A stretch of DNA of 64,000 nt from positions 26,464-90,463 of the forward strand of contig JBIICY010000009.1 in NCBI GenBank assembly GCA_044238605.1, given 5' to 3'. A program made the translations under genes and the position numbers. Below the pieces are notes generated by a model. It ran no database searches. It was not told the DNA's origin and was given only the letters and a program-made list of their open reading frames with translations. This DNA comes from UBA10438 sp044238605 (GTDB lineage Bacteria > Bacteroidota > Ignavibacteria > Kapaibacteriales > Kapaibacteriaceae). Below, piece by piece: positions 15,273-24,747 of the stretch; position 1 is the first letter of the stretch; every line of letters begins with the position of its first letter.

Positions 15273-17429
15273 ATGATTCCTATGAGTCGCACTTTACTCA
15301 TACTCGCACTGCTCATTGTGGCCAGCTGCGCTCTAAAGGCGCAATCGCAGTTTCCTGATGTGCTATGGGAACGAGGTGGGAACACGCGTCCAGCTTACGA
15401 CATCGTGCCACTATCGAAGAGTCGCCTGCTCGTTGGTTCCTACGATGGATCAGTGCGTCTTTGGGATCTCGCAACAAAGACCAGCACGCTCACGTTGATC
15501 ACGACTAGATTTCTTGGTGGGCGATCCATGGCGGCGACACCAAACGAGGAGATGGTTATCACTGGTGACGCAGACGGCTGGGTGCGATGCTGGTCGATTG
15601 AGTCTGGGCGTCTTCTATTTACGTTAGGCAGGCACAATGCTCGGATCAATGACGTTGCCTGCTCACCAAAGGGAGACTGGGTGGCCGTTGGCGATAGTAC
15701 AGGTGTAGTGAGAAGATGGGATGTTAATGGCCGGACCATTCTTGACACAATGCAACTGTCATCACCGATTCGTTCCATCAGCATAAGTCCAGACGGACGT
15801 TCGATGGTGGTTACAACGTCACTGCCAGATGGTAAGAATCCTGAATCTGTGCCGAATCCAGCACGAATTGTTACCATACCGGGGTTATCGGTCCGCGCCA
15901 TAGTTGACGGTGTTGCCCCGGGGTCAGGTGGTACGTCACCTATCTATGAAGCTGCGTATGTAAGCTCTTCCGAAATCCGCATGGTAACGTCAAATGCGAT
16001 ACTCACTGTTGATGGTGCGACCGGTGCGGCGTTGGACCGACGGTCTGTTGACTATGGCATTGCTGGTGGACCCGAGTTTCTAGTGGTAGAGGACTCTACT
16101 CGCGTGATAACTGCAGGAGTCCTTTTCGCGGGTTTGCGACGATACGAGAATGGTCGGTCAGATGTCGACACGATCATCGAGTTCGGACGTCAGGTATCAG
16201 CTCTTGCTGTCGACCGGACGAATCGGCGCCTCTTCATGGCTACCCAGGGAAGCGACGTACAGATATGGGACCTTAGAGCCGATACGTTCATGTTCGACCT
16301 TGAAGGGATGACCGGGTACCTCAGGCGTGCAGCGTGGACCAAAGATGGCTCACGGATCGCTACGGCATCGACAAGCTCGGATCGCATTCGCCTTATTGAT
16401 GCTGTAGATGGATCGGTCGCGGAGAATGTCGTAAATCCTCCGTGGGGTTTCCCGACCCCTGCTGCAATTGCGTTCGACAATGACGCGACGTCTCTCTACT
16501 TCACACCTGTTGGTGACGACGGGGTGCGCCGATTGAGACGGTTTGATCTCCGCACAAGTACATTGGATGGTCGATTCACCCAACGGGCGAGCACCGTCGC
16601 TACAAGCAGAATCACCGATCGGGTGATTGTACTCAGTCGTGACAGTGTATTCGCATTGGAGTCGGGTAACCCGCAGCCCGTTGTCGAATCAGCTATCGAT
16701 GTGTGCAATCCTTGGGTGGCAGCTTCAACGCGTGACGGTCGTATCGTCACAAGTTGTGCCGACAGTACGCTTCGCGTTCTTGATGGTCTTACTGGACAGA
16801 TCCTTACTACGGTTCCTGTCTCGTCTTCCGTGGTCGATATCCTCGTGCCAGCATCTTCTGAGGGTAACGCCGACTTACTGGTACTCCTCCACTATGGCCG
16901 AACACAGCCTGACGCAGTCGATGCAGTGATCGTAGATGCGTCTACATTGCAGGAGGTCATTTCGCTTCCAGCTATTGGAACCCCATTTATTGATGGTTTC
17001 CTTGGCAATCGTGTTGCTTGTTCAAGGGCGGCGGAGTTCTTTGCTGTTGGTCAGGACGACGGAACAATAGCGATCATCGAGCGATCTACGCGATCGCGTG
17101 TCAAGACCCTTGAAACTGGAGGTTCTCCAGTCACGTTCATTACAGTGCACCCTGAAAGGGAATGGATGGTTGCTGGTACTGCAGATGGCCGGGTACTACG
17201 ACTGAAAGACCCATGGCCCAAGCCGATATCATCGGTTGTAGACGCCGATGTTCTTACACGAGAGCAGTTGCGGAACGCAGATGTTGTGCAATGGTACCTC
17301 CTTGATGGGCGCTGTATAGGAGTCGGTGCGGATTACCATCTGCTGTACCCTCTTCAACCACACGTTGTCGTGGCTCGATTCGGCGACCGAATCAAAACCC
17401 AACTGATCCTGAATGGGGCAATGCAGTGA
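15273..17429 (+). CDS. Exported WD40-repeat beta-propeller protein
   Basis: A 718-residue exported protein. A signal peptide MSRTLLILALLIVASCALKAQ follows a first Met at 15273 (the second Met at 15282 is equally possible). WD40-type repeats cover most of the length: GSYDGSVRLWDL, GDADGWVRCWSI, HNARINDVACSPKGDWVAVGDSTGVVRRWDV and, near the end, GTADGRVLRLKD. A cysteine within the signal region (IVASC) could be a lipobox, so it may be lipid-anchored. No T9SS sorting domain is present at the C-terminus. It overlaps the next gene by ATGA and so is translationally coupled to the sorted propeller and OmpA genes. Confidence 0.85.
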   Translation: MIPMSRTLLILALLIVASCALKAQSQFPDVLWERGGNTRPAYDIVPLSKSRLLVGSYDGSVRLWDLATKTSTLTLITTRFLGGRSMAATPNEEMVITGDADGWVRCWSIESGRLLFTLGRHNARINDVACSPKGDWVAVGDSTGVVRRWDVNGRTILDTMQLSSPIRSISISPDGRSMVVTTSLPDGKNPESVPNPARIVTIPGLSVRAIVDGVAPGSGGTSPIYEAAYVSSSEIRMVTSNAILTVDGATGAALDRRSVDYGIAGGPEFLVVEDSTRVITAGVLFAGLRRYENGRSDVDTIIEFGRQVSALAVDRTNRRLFMATQGSDVQIWDLRADTFMFDLEGMTGYLRRAAWTKDGSRIATASTSSDRIRLIDAVDGSVAENVVNPPWGFPTPAAIAFDNDATSLYFTPVGDDGVRRLRRFDLRTSTLDGRFTQRASTVATSRITDRVIVLSRDSVFALESGNPQPVVESAIDVCNPWVAASTRDGRIVTSCADSTLRVLDGLTGQILTTVPVSSSVVDILVPASSEGNADLLVLLHYGRTQPDAVDAVIVDASTLQEVISLPAIGTPFIDGFLGNRVACSRAAEFFAVGQDDGTIAIIERSTRSRVKTLETGGSPVTFITVHPEREWMVAGTADGRVLRLKDPWPKPISSVVDADVLTREQLRNADVVQWYLLDGRCIGVGADYHLLYPLQPHVVVARFGDRIKTQLILNGAMQ

Positions 17430-20086
17430 TCATTTTTCGTGTGACCGCAACAGTCATTGCGATTTTACTAGTGGGTGCAATTACGCTCACGGCGCAACAA
17501 CCTATCCAGGTCCAGTGGTCTACGTATCTAGGTGGCAGTGGCCGAGATGAGGCACGGGATGTTGACTGCGATAACGATGAAAACGCCTACGTGTGTGGAG
17601 TGTTCAATAGCTTGGATTTTCCTGCGCCTCGTGGCGTGTCGGGTCCGCAGGACAGTGCCGGGCCGGGCTACGTGGCAAAGTTTGCACCCGATGGTACACT
17701 CATGTGGCTAATGTGGCTTCGAGGATTCTCACCGCACGAGGTAGCCGTTTCCGAAAATGGTCTGGTGGTGATCTGTGGTAGTGCTGATGTAGGCGCGAAT
17801 ACACTGGGAGGTACACAGTCGGGGTTGGTTGGATCTACTGATGTAGGCATTGTGCTTGTTGCCCCGAACGGCGAGCGTCTTGCATCTATGACTATTGGTG
17901 GAACTCGTGACGACATCGGAACAAGCATCGATATCATTGGTGACCGGATCTATGTTGCTGGAATTACGGTGTCGACGGATCTGCCCACAACACCTAATGC
18001 ACCGCAGCGGACATATGGAGGGGGCGGATCACTCGGACAAGGCATCGGAGATGGTGTTGTTGCGAAGCTCGTGATCGATAGATCCGGACCGTCAGTGCGT
18101 GTTGTACCCGAGATTGTGTCATACTACGGTGGACGGTACCTTGATGAGATCCTCTGCATCCGCAAACGCAACACGCTGGGTGAGGTCTACCTTGGTGGTC
18201 GCACACGTAGCGATAACCTCGCGGGCAGCAGATACATTTCGTCTAGCCGTTCAGGAGATGTGTTCAATGACGATGGTTTCATAGCTCGTCTCGACAGCAA
18301 TCTGCGTCCAGTGTGGCATATGTACTTGGGCGGTTCAGGTAATGATGTCGTCTACGATGTGCTGCCTCGGATCGAGTATGATCAGTCAATCACGAACTCT
18401 GCCGTGAGTCTTACCGCCTGCGGCGTATACAACGGAGGCTCCTTTCTTAATCCAGTCCGCAGCTTCCCGGTACCGGCCGACCCGCCCTATGCAGGTGGTA
18501 GCCAATTCGGAGGTGATGCGTTTGCGATCCAAACGTCTGGATTTTCGAATTCCGTGCGGTGGCTCCAAGTGATCAGCACCCCAAATGATGATGTAAGCGT
18601 GGCACTGCCCCGCAACGGAAGCCTTTATGGATTGCCGCTTGTTTTCTCGAATGGAGCTGTCGGACCCTTCGTAGGTGCACGTGGATTCGATGCGTACCTA
18701 TGGGCAATTGAGTACCGCGGTAATCGTGATGAAGTTGAACGGTATCAAGGTGATGCCGATGAGTGCATTCTGGACGCCGATTTCCAGAGGTTCGGTTATG
18801 GTGGAAGAGCACTACGTCTTGGTTCACGCGGAGAATATTTCTGTGGCTCAACCAACAGCACAACACTCCCAGGAACCTCAGTTCAAGACGCCACGTTCCA
18901 ACGGACTAACAGGGGTGGCATCGATGGCTATATCGTGCGTACTGGATGCTCAAACCGTCGTCCACAACTCGTGGCGAACGACAGCGTGTTCTGCAGTGAA
19001 GCAGACACAGCGCTAGTGACGTTCTTGTATCCGACTGCAACTGCCCAATGGCCTGATGGTTCGCAAGGTCAGGCTTACGTGGCTCGTGGTGCAGGTGTTG
19101 TGCGTGTGCGTTACACCACCACAGGCGGCTGTAGTGAATTCGTTGACAGTGTAATCATCCGATCTGGTATCGTGCCCCAAGGTGTGCTTGGTCCGTCTGA
19201 TACAATAGAGCTCTGTAAAACTGATTCTGCACTGATATGGGTCTCTGGCAAATACATCAACAGTGTGGTTTGGTCAGGGGGCGAGAAAGTAAACGACACC
19301 ACAATACGCGTCACAGCTCCAGGTACGTACACAGCAACCATTGCGTCGGAAGATGGATGTACTGTAACAACAAATGCTGTTACGGTTGTATCGTCGCAGC
19401 TTGGTCCGGGCGGCAACGTTCGCGTTGAGATTCTCAACAAGGATAGCATTTACGTAGGCGATACGTTGTTGGTGCTTGTTCGTCTTGATGTACCTCCCAG
19501 CACAGACATCACAACATTACCGGTAACATGGAGTGCTTCTCTGCGCTTTGATAGATGGTTGTTCTTCCCTGCAAGGCCTCTTACGCCAGGCGTAACAGAC
19601 GATTCGTCGCGTATCGTATCGGTTGCAGGTACTCGTGCAGCAACGAGTGATACGCTTGGCATACTCGCATTGCGCGTTGCTCTTGGCGATACAGACACCA
19701 CAGATATCATCCTCGACAGTTTACAGTTCTTTACGTGTACGCCGCTGTCCTCGCCGATCAAGATCGGAGTTCGTATAGCGGGGATATGTCAGGCAGGCGG
19801 CACAAAGCGTTTTGTCACCACAGTAAGATCACAAGCGCGCGTGGTCGTTGCGCCAAATCCAGTTAGTGGGAACGGTGCAACTGTCACTGCAACGGGTGAC
19901 GACCTGCAACAGGTTACTGCGCGCGTTGTGGATCTGCTGGGTCAGTCAATCGAACTTGTTCGAGTAGAACATATCGATGGTGCACATGAATGGCTGCTCC
20001 CATCGTGGCTGCCGTCTGGTAGGTATGTCGTCATGGTTCAGACTCCAATATCGACCAGTACAGCAAACTTCGAGGTTGTCCGATGA
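17426..20086 (+). CDS. Large secreted SBBP beta-propeller protein with Ig-like domains and T9SS sorting domain
   Basis: An 886-residue exported protein. The signal peptide ends near LTAQQ. Residues about 25-520 contain SBBP-type propeller repeats (WSTYLGGSGRDEARDV, MYLGGSGNDVVYDV). Two Ig/PKD-like modules follow (WPDGSQGQAYVARGAGVVRVR, and VVWSGGEKVNDTTIRVTAPG then TYTATI), then a cohesin-like beta-rich stretch. The last 80 residues form a T9SS type A sorting domain (VVVAPNPVSGNG, VVDLLGQSIELV, LPSGRYVVMV). It is the middle gene of a coupled trio with the WD40 gene (17426 overlap) and the OmpA gene (20083 overlap). Likely a surface-displayed adhesin or scaffold; ligand unknown. Confidence 0.87.
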   Translation: MIIFRVTATVIAILLVGAITLTAQQPIQVQWSTYLGGSGRDEARDVDCDNDENAYVCGVFNSLDFPAPRGVSGPQDSAGPGYVAKFAPDGTLMWLMWLRGFSPHEVAVSENGLVVICGSADVGANTLGGTQSGLVGSTDVGIVLVAPNGERLASMTIGGTRDDIGTSIDIIGDRIYVAGITVSTDLPTTPNAPQRTYGGGGSLGQGIGDGVVAKLVIDRSGPSVRVVPEIVSYYGGRYLDEILCIRKRNTLGEVYLGGRTRSDNLAGSRYISSSRSGDVFNDDGFIARLDSNLRPVWHMYLGGSGNDVVYDVLPRIEYDQSITNSAVSLTACGVYNGGSFLNPVRSFPVPADPPYAGGSQFGGDAFAIQTSGFSNSVRWLQVISTPNDDVSVALPRNGSLYGLPLVFSNGAVGPFVGARGFDAYLWAIEYRGNRDEVERYQGDADECILDADFQRFGYGGRALRLGSRGEYFCGSTNSTTLPGTSVQDATFQRTNRGGIDGYIVRTGCSNRRPQLVANDSVFCSEADTALVTFLYPTATAQWPDGSQGQAYVARGAGVVRVRYTTTGGCSEFVDSVIIRSGIVPQGVLGPSDTIELCKTDSALIWVSGKYINSVVWSGGEKVNDTTIRVTAPGTYTATIASEDGCTVTTNAVTVVSSQLGPGGNVRVEILNKDSIYVGDTLLVLVRLDVPPSTDITTLPVTWSASLRFDRWLFFPARPLTPGVTDDSSRIVSVAGTRAATSDTLGILALRVALGDTDTTDIILDSLQFFTCTPLSSPIKIGVRIAGICQAGGTKRFVTTVRSQARVVVAPNPVSGNGATVTATGDDLQQVTARVVDLLGQSIELVRVEHIDGAHEWLLPSWLPSGRYVVMVQTPISTSTANFEVVR

Positions 20087-21849
20087 AGTCTATTCTCCTA
20101 TGCACGGTCATGCTTATGACTCTGGTGTCGGCTCAATCTCAGATCCGCCTCGACGCAGGAACATCACTAGGTTTTACTACCGCCACAACATCCTTTCGTG
20201 ATCTCCCTGGATTTCCATCGTGCTGTCCTGCCTTTGAGAGTGGAACAGGTACAGGTGGCAGCTTTGGGTTCGGTGTAGACATGCCAGTTACATCATCGCT
20301 GTTTGGCAGTATGCGCCTCTCACTTCACGATCGCTCCCATACCGTATCAGCTGATGAATCGGTCAACGTGATCGTGGGAAACAGCTTTACGCTTGCGACC
20401 ATCAAGCATAGTCTTGAGTTGCCCCTTACCGAGTATGGACTCGAAGCACTTATCGGTTATAGACTTGGAAGCTTCGTAATTCGGGCCGGCACATCGTACG
20501 CGATACGATCGTTCGGTTCGCTGCGCTCGCGTGAAGAGATCACCTCCCCAGCGAGTGCAACATTCACGGATACGAAAAGTAATGTTCGTAATAGCACTCA
20601 AGGGGCGCTTCCTCAACCTATCCAGGATGCATGGAATGTTGTTGGAGTTGTGGGTCTGGATATCCCTTTGAGACGGGGCGGAGCATGGAGATTGACTCCT
20701 GAAGTGTCCTTGCATTCTGCGTTAGCAGACATTACATCAGCAGCTTCATGGAAAACCATCACACCTGCCATTGGCTTACGCTTGTCGTATGAGTTCGGCG
20801 TGCAAGCGCCGGCGCAAGCTATGTCGCAGCGCCTGCCTCGACGAGACACAGGTGCAAAACCTACAACAGCGCAAGAACCAAGGCGTCAGCAAGTGCAGCG
20901 CGATACCACACCACTAGCAGATACGATCAAGACAAGAGTCATCATTGAGGAGCTTGAAGAAGAACGATTCCTGCCAGTGCTGCCGTATGTATTCTTTGAT
21001 CAAAACTCTTCGGTGATTCCTGAACGGTATGCAACAGATCGTGTGACGCTTAACCCTAACGGCATTACAACGAATGTTGTGTTTCACCATCAGCTGTTGA
21101 AGGTGATAGCAGATCGTATGCAGCGTGATCCGTCGATTGAGATTACTCTCACAGGCTGTTCTTCTGACGACGAGCAAGAGCAAAGGCTCTCACTGGATCG
21201 TGCGCGAGCAGTTGCAAAGATCTTTACGAGTACCTACGGTATTGCATCGAAGCGCATCACAACGCGTGGACGTCGTTTGCCAAGCAGTCCATCGATTGCG
21301 GTAGACCGCGAAGCCCCCTTAGCAGACGAAGAGAATCGTCGGGTAGAGATAACATCAACATCCCCAGATCTCCTGATGCCATATCGTGTTGCTGACACGG
21401 TCATGATTGTGAAACAGACTGATCAGCGTGGTGGCAAGTCTGGCCAACGCTCAACTGTAGTGACCGTTGCCGATACGATTAGACTGTTTGACAAGCGTCG
21501 AAACAACATACAGGACAGCACCGTTGAACGTTTTGACCTGATCGTGTTTCCATTTCGAAGTGCTGAGCTCACATCTGATCATCAGCGCGTGCTAAAGCTT
21601 GTTCGAGAGCGCATTGGCACAAATGCACGCGTTGCAATTGAAGGGCGAACAGATGTCATCGGTTCAGCCGAAGAGAACGCCAAGCTGAGTCTGCAGCGTG
21701 CCAACAGCGTAGCACGTGAGCTCCAGGGTAGAGTATCAGTTATGGGAAGGGGCGAGCCAGATCAAGGTCAGTCGCAGATACTTCCTGAGGAACGAATGCT
21801 CAGCAGAACAGTGACGATCACGGCTACGGTGCCAATGACAAGGCGGTAG
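20083..21849 (+). CDS. Outer-membrane protein with beta-barrel and two OmpA-like domains
   Basis: A 588-residue protein: signal peptide (MKSILLCTVMLMTLVSAQSQ), a barrel-like region to about 245 with the phrase LPGFPSCCPAF, a charged proline-rich linker, then two OmpA-like peptidoglycan-binding domains. The first (about 290-430) has a changed core (TGCSSDDEQEQRLSLDRA), keeping the arginine but not the usual TD. The second (about 475-585) has a canonical core (EGRTDVIGSAEENAKLSLQRA). This suggests that only the second domain binds peptidoglycan in the normal way. It shares architecture and the LPG-x-x-SCC-x-AF motif with the protein at 40028-42214. Coupled to the T9SS cargo gene upstream. Confidence 0.86.
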   Translation: MKSILLCTVMLMTLVSAQSQIRLDAGTSLGFTTATTSFRDLPGFPSCCPAFESGTGTGGSFGFGVDMPVTSSLFGSMRLSLHDRSHTVSADESVNVIVGNSFTLATIKHSLELPLTEYGLEALIGYRLGSFVIRAGTSYAIRSFGSLRSREEITSPASATFTDTKSNVRNSTQGALPQPIQDAWNVVGVVGLDIPLRRGGAWRLTPEVSLHSALADITSAASWKTITPAIGLRLSYEFGVQAPAQAMSQRLPRRDTGAKPTTAQEPRRQQVQRDTTPLADTIKTRVIIEELEEERFLPVLPYVFFDQNSSVIPERYATDRVTLNPNGITTNVVFHHQLLKVIADRMQRDPSIEITLTGCSSDDEQEQRLSLDRARAVAKIFTSTYGIASKRITTRGRRLPSSPSIAVDREAPLADEENRRVEITSTSPDLLMPYRVADTVMIVKQTDQRGGKSGQRSTVVTVADTIRLFDKRRNNIQDSTVERFDLIVFPFRSAELTSDHQRVLKLVRERIGTNARVAIEGRTDVIGSAEENAKLSLQRANSVARELQGRVSVMGRGEPDQGQSQILPEERMLSRTVTITATVPMTRR

Positions 21850-21918
21850 ATGGTTCGTTCGGCACATGCTATGACATACTTTTGAATGCAACAACGAGAT
21901 ACGTCAGCCAGATGCCGT

Positions 21919-22515
21919 ATGAATGTACCCATCGATACATTTCTCCAATCCGTGAAGGGTCTCTGCACAGCAATCACAGAGACAGAGCTTGCATTTCTCG
22001 AATCTGGCCTAACGGTCGTTGAGTTAGCTCCGAAGCATTTCTACATTCATGCTGAAACGATCCAGCGCGACGTTGGCTTTGTGCACAGCGGTCTGGTGCG
22101 GTGTTTCTACCTGGATCAGAAGGGAAATGAGATCACCGTCAACTTCGTACCGGAAGGTCAGTACGCGACCCACTATCCAGCATTCATTTCTCAGACTCCG
22201 AGCCGCTATCATTTCCAATGCATTGAGCCTACCACACTAGTATGTCTTAGCTATGATCATATACATCGATGCTATGAGAAGTATCCAGTATTCGAGAGAT
22301 ATGGCCGATTGGTGACAGAAGAGGTGCTTAAGGTTCAACAGCAACGAATTGAGAGCTTCCTGTTCAGTAGCGCAGAGGATCGTTACTTGGATTTCATGCT
22401 AAGTAATCCAAGTCTGTTCAATAGGGTATCCCTATCATACCTAGCTTCATATATCGGAATCGAGCGCCAGTCTTTGGCACGGATCAGAAAAAAGGTGTCG
22501 CAACGGCGAAAATGA
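21919..22515 (+). CDS. Crp/Fnr-family transcriptional regulator
   Basis: About 198 residues from the ATG at 21919 (an in-frame ATG at 21886 is an alternative). The N-terminal half is a cyclic-nucleotide-binding-like beta-roll (VGFVHSGLVRCFYLDQKGNEITVNFVPEGQY). The C-terminal half ends in a winged-helix DNA-binding motif (SLSYLASYIGIERQSLARIRKKV). No Fe-S cysteine cluster is seen, so the effector is unknown. This type is common in Bacteroidota as a one-component regulator. It is followed by an inverted repeat and an FNR-like palindrome in front of the oxidoreductase gene, a likely target. Confidence 0.87.
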   Translation: MNVPIDTFLQSVKGLCTAITETELAFLESGLTVVELAPKHFYIHAETIQRDVGFVHSGLVRCFYLDQKGNEITVNFVPEGQYATHYPAFISQTPSRYHFQCIEPTTLVCLSYDHIHRCYEKYPVFERYGRLVTEEVLKVQQQRIESFLFSSAEDRYLDFMLSNPSLFNRVSLSYLASYIGIERQSLARIRKKVSQRRK

Positions 22516-22533
22516 CACATATGCGTCATGTGT
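22515..22533. promoter_or_regulatory. Inverted repeat at the end of the Crp/Fnr gene
   Basis: Arms ACACAT and ATGTGT are separated by 7 bases and begin at the last base of the regulator's stop codon. It could be a weak terminator or a regulator-binding site in the 73-base gap before the next gene. There is no U-run after it, so an operator is slightly more likely. Confidence 0.3.
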
Positions 22534-22548
22534 GACTCTCGGCATTGT

Positions 22549-22564
22549 TTGACTTTGCAGTCAA
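22549..22564. promoter_or_regulatory. FNR-like palindrome, candidate Crp/Fnr operator
   Basis: TTGACTTTGCAGTCAA is a perfect 6-base inverted repeat with a 4-base centre. It matches the TTGAx-N4-xTCAA layout of FNR-type sites. It ends 24 bases before the start codon of the NAD(P)-binding oxidoreductase and follows a Crp/Fnr gene. Binding by that regulator, or by the one at 24101, is inference. Confidence 0.5.
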
Positions 22565-22588
22565 GATCATTCAATGCGGAGTAAAATC

Positions 22589-23227
22589 ATGAACATAGCC
22601 GTCTTCGGAGCAACTGGCTTCTCTGGAAGAGTTGTCGTTGAGAAAGCACTCAAGCTACACGACGTTGTTGCGCTGGTGCGCAATCCAACAGCCGTTGGCC
22701 ACAGGCACGAGCGCCTCAAGATTGTTGAGGGGAATGTGCTTGATAGGCAGACCGTTGCCGACGTCCTGACAGGTTGCGATGCCGTGATACAGTGTCTCGG
22801 AATTGGCGGAAAAGGAACCGGCAAGCCAACAACGTTTCTATCGGATGCAACAAAGATCATCGTCGAAGAAATGCAAGCACAGAAGATCAAACGTCTGATA
22901 GTGATGAGCAATGTAGGCGCTGGTAACAGTATCGCATTTGTTCCGTGGTTCTTTTCAAGGATCATCGTGCCACATTTCATGAAGTGGTTGCAGATGGTCA
23001 TTGATGACAAGAATAGGATGGAGCCAATTGTTATGAATAGCGGGCTTGACTGGACGATCGTTCGATGTCCAAAAATCACCGATAAGCAAGCAACAGGGAA
23101 TATCAACGCAACATTGGACGGCCGCGGGTTGAAGCTGTCGATCACGGTGGAAGACACAGCTGAATTCATCGTTCAACAGCTCGTTGATGATGCCTTTAAC
23201 AAGCAAGCCCCCTCCATCAGCAATTAA
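22589..23227 (+). CDS. NAD(P)H-binding atypical SDR
   Basis: A 212-residue oxidoreductase of the NmrA/BVR-B-like atypical SDR group. The nucleotide-binding motif GATGFSG is at the N-terminus (MNIAVFGATGFSGRVVV), then NPTAVGHRHERLKIVEGNVLD, a typical strand-to-acidic turn, and SNVGAGNS. The ATG at 22589 is preferred over 22574 because it begins directly at the Rossmann strand. It may reduce flavin, a quinone or an aldehyde; no substrate can be named. The FNR-like palindrome upstream suggests redox or anaerobic control. Confidence 0.83.
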   Translation: MNIAVFGATGFSGRVVVEKALKLHDVVALVRNPTAVGHRHERLKIVEGNVLDRQTVADVLTGCDAVIQCLGIGGKGTGKPTTFLSDATKIIVEEMQAQKIKRLIVMSNVGAGNSIAFVPWFFSRIIVPHFMKWLQMVIDDKNRMEPIVMNSGLDWTIVRCPKITDKQATGNINATLDGRGLKLSITVEDTAEFIVQQLVDDAFNKQAPSISN

Positions 23228-23302
23228 ATGAAATCGTCCTTCATTGAAACATCGCTCGGCACGATCCATGTTGTCAGCACATAGTAGAACAGGAGTAGTG
23301 GC

Positions 23303-24085
23303 ATGGAAACAGCATTGATTACGGGAGCCTCAAGTGGAATCGGACTTGAGATGGCCAAAGAGTTGGCCCGCAGGAAGATCAATCTGGTATTGATCGCGCG
23401 TAATGAAGTTGCACTCGCACGTATCGAACAAGACCTCGAGAGCACCTATGGAGTTTCCGTAGATATCCTGGCTGTAGATCTGTCGACCCCACAAAACGTG
23501 CAGCATGTGAGTGCATTTGTTGAGGAGAGGGGGCTGAGCATAACCTACCTCATCAACAATGCGGGCTTTGGAGACTATGGGCGGTTTGTCGAAAGAGACA
23601 TCGATAAATACACTGCGATCTTGAGGCTCAACATTGAATCACTCGTCTGCCTTACACACTACTTCTGCAGGCACATGGTAGCCCGTAAGCGTGGATACAT
23701 CTTGAATGTTGCGAGTATTGCTGCGTATCAACCGAACCCCAACTTTGCTGTGTATGGGGCTTCAAAGTCATTTGTGGTGAATTTCAGCGAGGCTCTGCAC
23801 AATGAACTTCAGGGCACGAACGTCTCTTGCACAGTGCTGTCTCCTGGAGTGACAAAGACCAATTTCATGGCCGTTGCTGAAATGGGTTCAGCTAAGATTC
23901 TTGATAGTGGGATGATGTCGGCTAGCAACGTTGCAGTGATCGGCATCAAGGCAATGCTTAATCGAAAGTTGTACGCCATCCCGGGCTTGAAGAACAGAAT
24001 TCTTGCGATCATCAGTAGTGTAACACCACCAAGCAAACTCCGCCTGCGGATAGCTGCAAAAATTATGGAACAAAAGAAGCTGTGA
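23303..24085 (+). CDS. Classical short-chain dehydrogenase/reductase
   Basis: A 260-residue classical SDR. All key motifs are present: TGASSGIG at 7-14, NNAG at 85-88, catalytic S138, Y151 and K155 (YGASK). The C-terminal region (RNRILAIISSVTPPSKLRLRI, MEQKKL) resembles the DltE/YqjQ or acyl-type SDRs that may touch membranes. It ends one base before the TTG-led frame of the second Crp/Fnr regulator, so the two are likely co-transcribed. Substrate unknown. Confidence 0.9.
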   Translation: METALITGASSGIGLEMAKELARRKINLVLIARNEVALARIEQDLESTYGVSVDILAVDLSTPQNVQHVSAFVEERGLSITYLINNAGFGDYGRFVERDIDKYTAILRLNIESLVCLTHYFCRHMVARKRGYILNVASIAAYQPNPNFAVYGASKSFVVNFSEALHNELQGTNVSCTVLSPGVTKTNFMAVAEMGSAKILDSGMMSASNVAVIGIKAMLNRKLYAIPGLKNRILAIISSVTPPSKLRLRIAAKIMEQKKL

Positions 24086-24100
24086 TTGAGCAGTCAAGTT

Positions 24101-24673
24101 ATGATGACAGTGTCAGAACACATAAGCCAGGTAGTCCCTTTAACTGCAGACGAGAAACAACGCATTGACCACGTGTTCAAATCGCAGACCCTTGCCAAGG
24201 GGGAACTCTGGATCAAAGAGGGGGCAGTATGCAGCCAGGTAGCCTTTGTTCAAAGCGGAAAACTCCGGGTGTTCTATTGCGATGATGCCGGCAACGAGGT
24301 AACATGCTATTTCATAATCCCTGGCAACGTCTTTACCTCCTTTACGAGTTTTCTGACGAATACCCCAACTGTCGAGAACATATCCGCCATAGAAGATTCC
24401 CATCTGATGATTGCCTCCAAGAGAGACATGGAATCTCTTTCAAACGAGATCCCGAACATTCATGTGTGGCGAAGAATCAATGCCGAAAATCTTTTCATCA
24501 CGATGGAAAGAAGAATCCAGATGCTGCAGTCTCAATCTGCCCATCAGCGATATGAACAGATGCTCGAGGAAAACCCCGACATCGTACTTAGCGTGCCGCT
24601 CCAGTACACAGCATCGTTTTTAGGAATCACGCCCCAACACCTAAGCAGACTGCGCAAAGAATCAGGTAGATGA
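24101..24673 (+). CDS. Crp/Fnr-family transcriptional regulator (second)
   Basis: About 190 residues from ATG 24101; a TTG at 24086, directly abutting the SDR stop, is an alternative start. The N-terminal beta-roll is visible (GELWIKEGAVCSQVAFVQSGKLRVFYCDDAGNEVTCYFIIPG) and the C-terminal helix-turn-helix is IVLSVPLQYTASFLGITPQHLSRLRKES. It is related in size and layout to the regulator at 21919 but clearly diverged. It sits directly upstream of the first of two genes that share a conserved 74-base leader, making those genes likely targets. Confidence 0.87.
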   Translation: MMTVSEHISQVVPLTADEKQRIDHVFKSQTLAKGELWIKEGAVCSQVAFVQSGKLRVFYCDDAGNEVTCYFIIPGNVFTSFTSFLTNTPTVENISAIEDSHLMIASKRDMESLSNEIPNIHVWRRINAENLFITMERRIQMLQSQSAHQRYEQMLEENPDIVLSVPLQYTASFLGITPQHLSRLRKESGR

Positions 24674-24747
24674 ATTCTTAACATTTGTTCAGTGTATCGT
24701 TCGCAGAACAGAGCAACTTTGTTCCATCATTTGTAAGGGGAACAAGC
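24674..24747 (+). promoter_or_regulatory. Conserved 74-base leader/promoter, copy 1
   Basis: The whole gap between the Crp/Fnr stop and the start of the barrel gene aligns without gaps to 26422-26495. The identical blocks are TTCTTAACATTTGTTCAGT (24675 on) and AACTTTGTTCCATCA (about 24715 on). The first block contains the inverted repeat AACA-TT-TGTT. The second resembles the TAnnTTTG promoter element of Bacteroidota. An AGGGGA ribosome site precedes the ATG at 24748. Confidence 0.6.
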
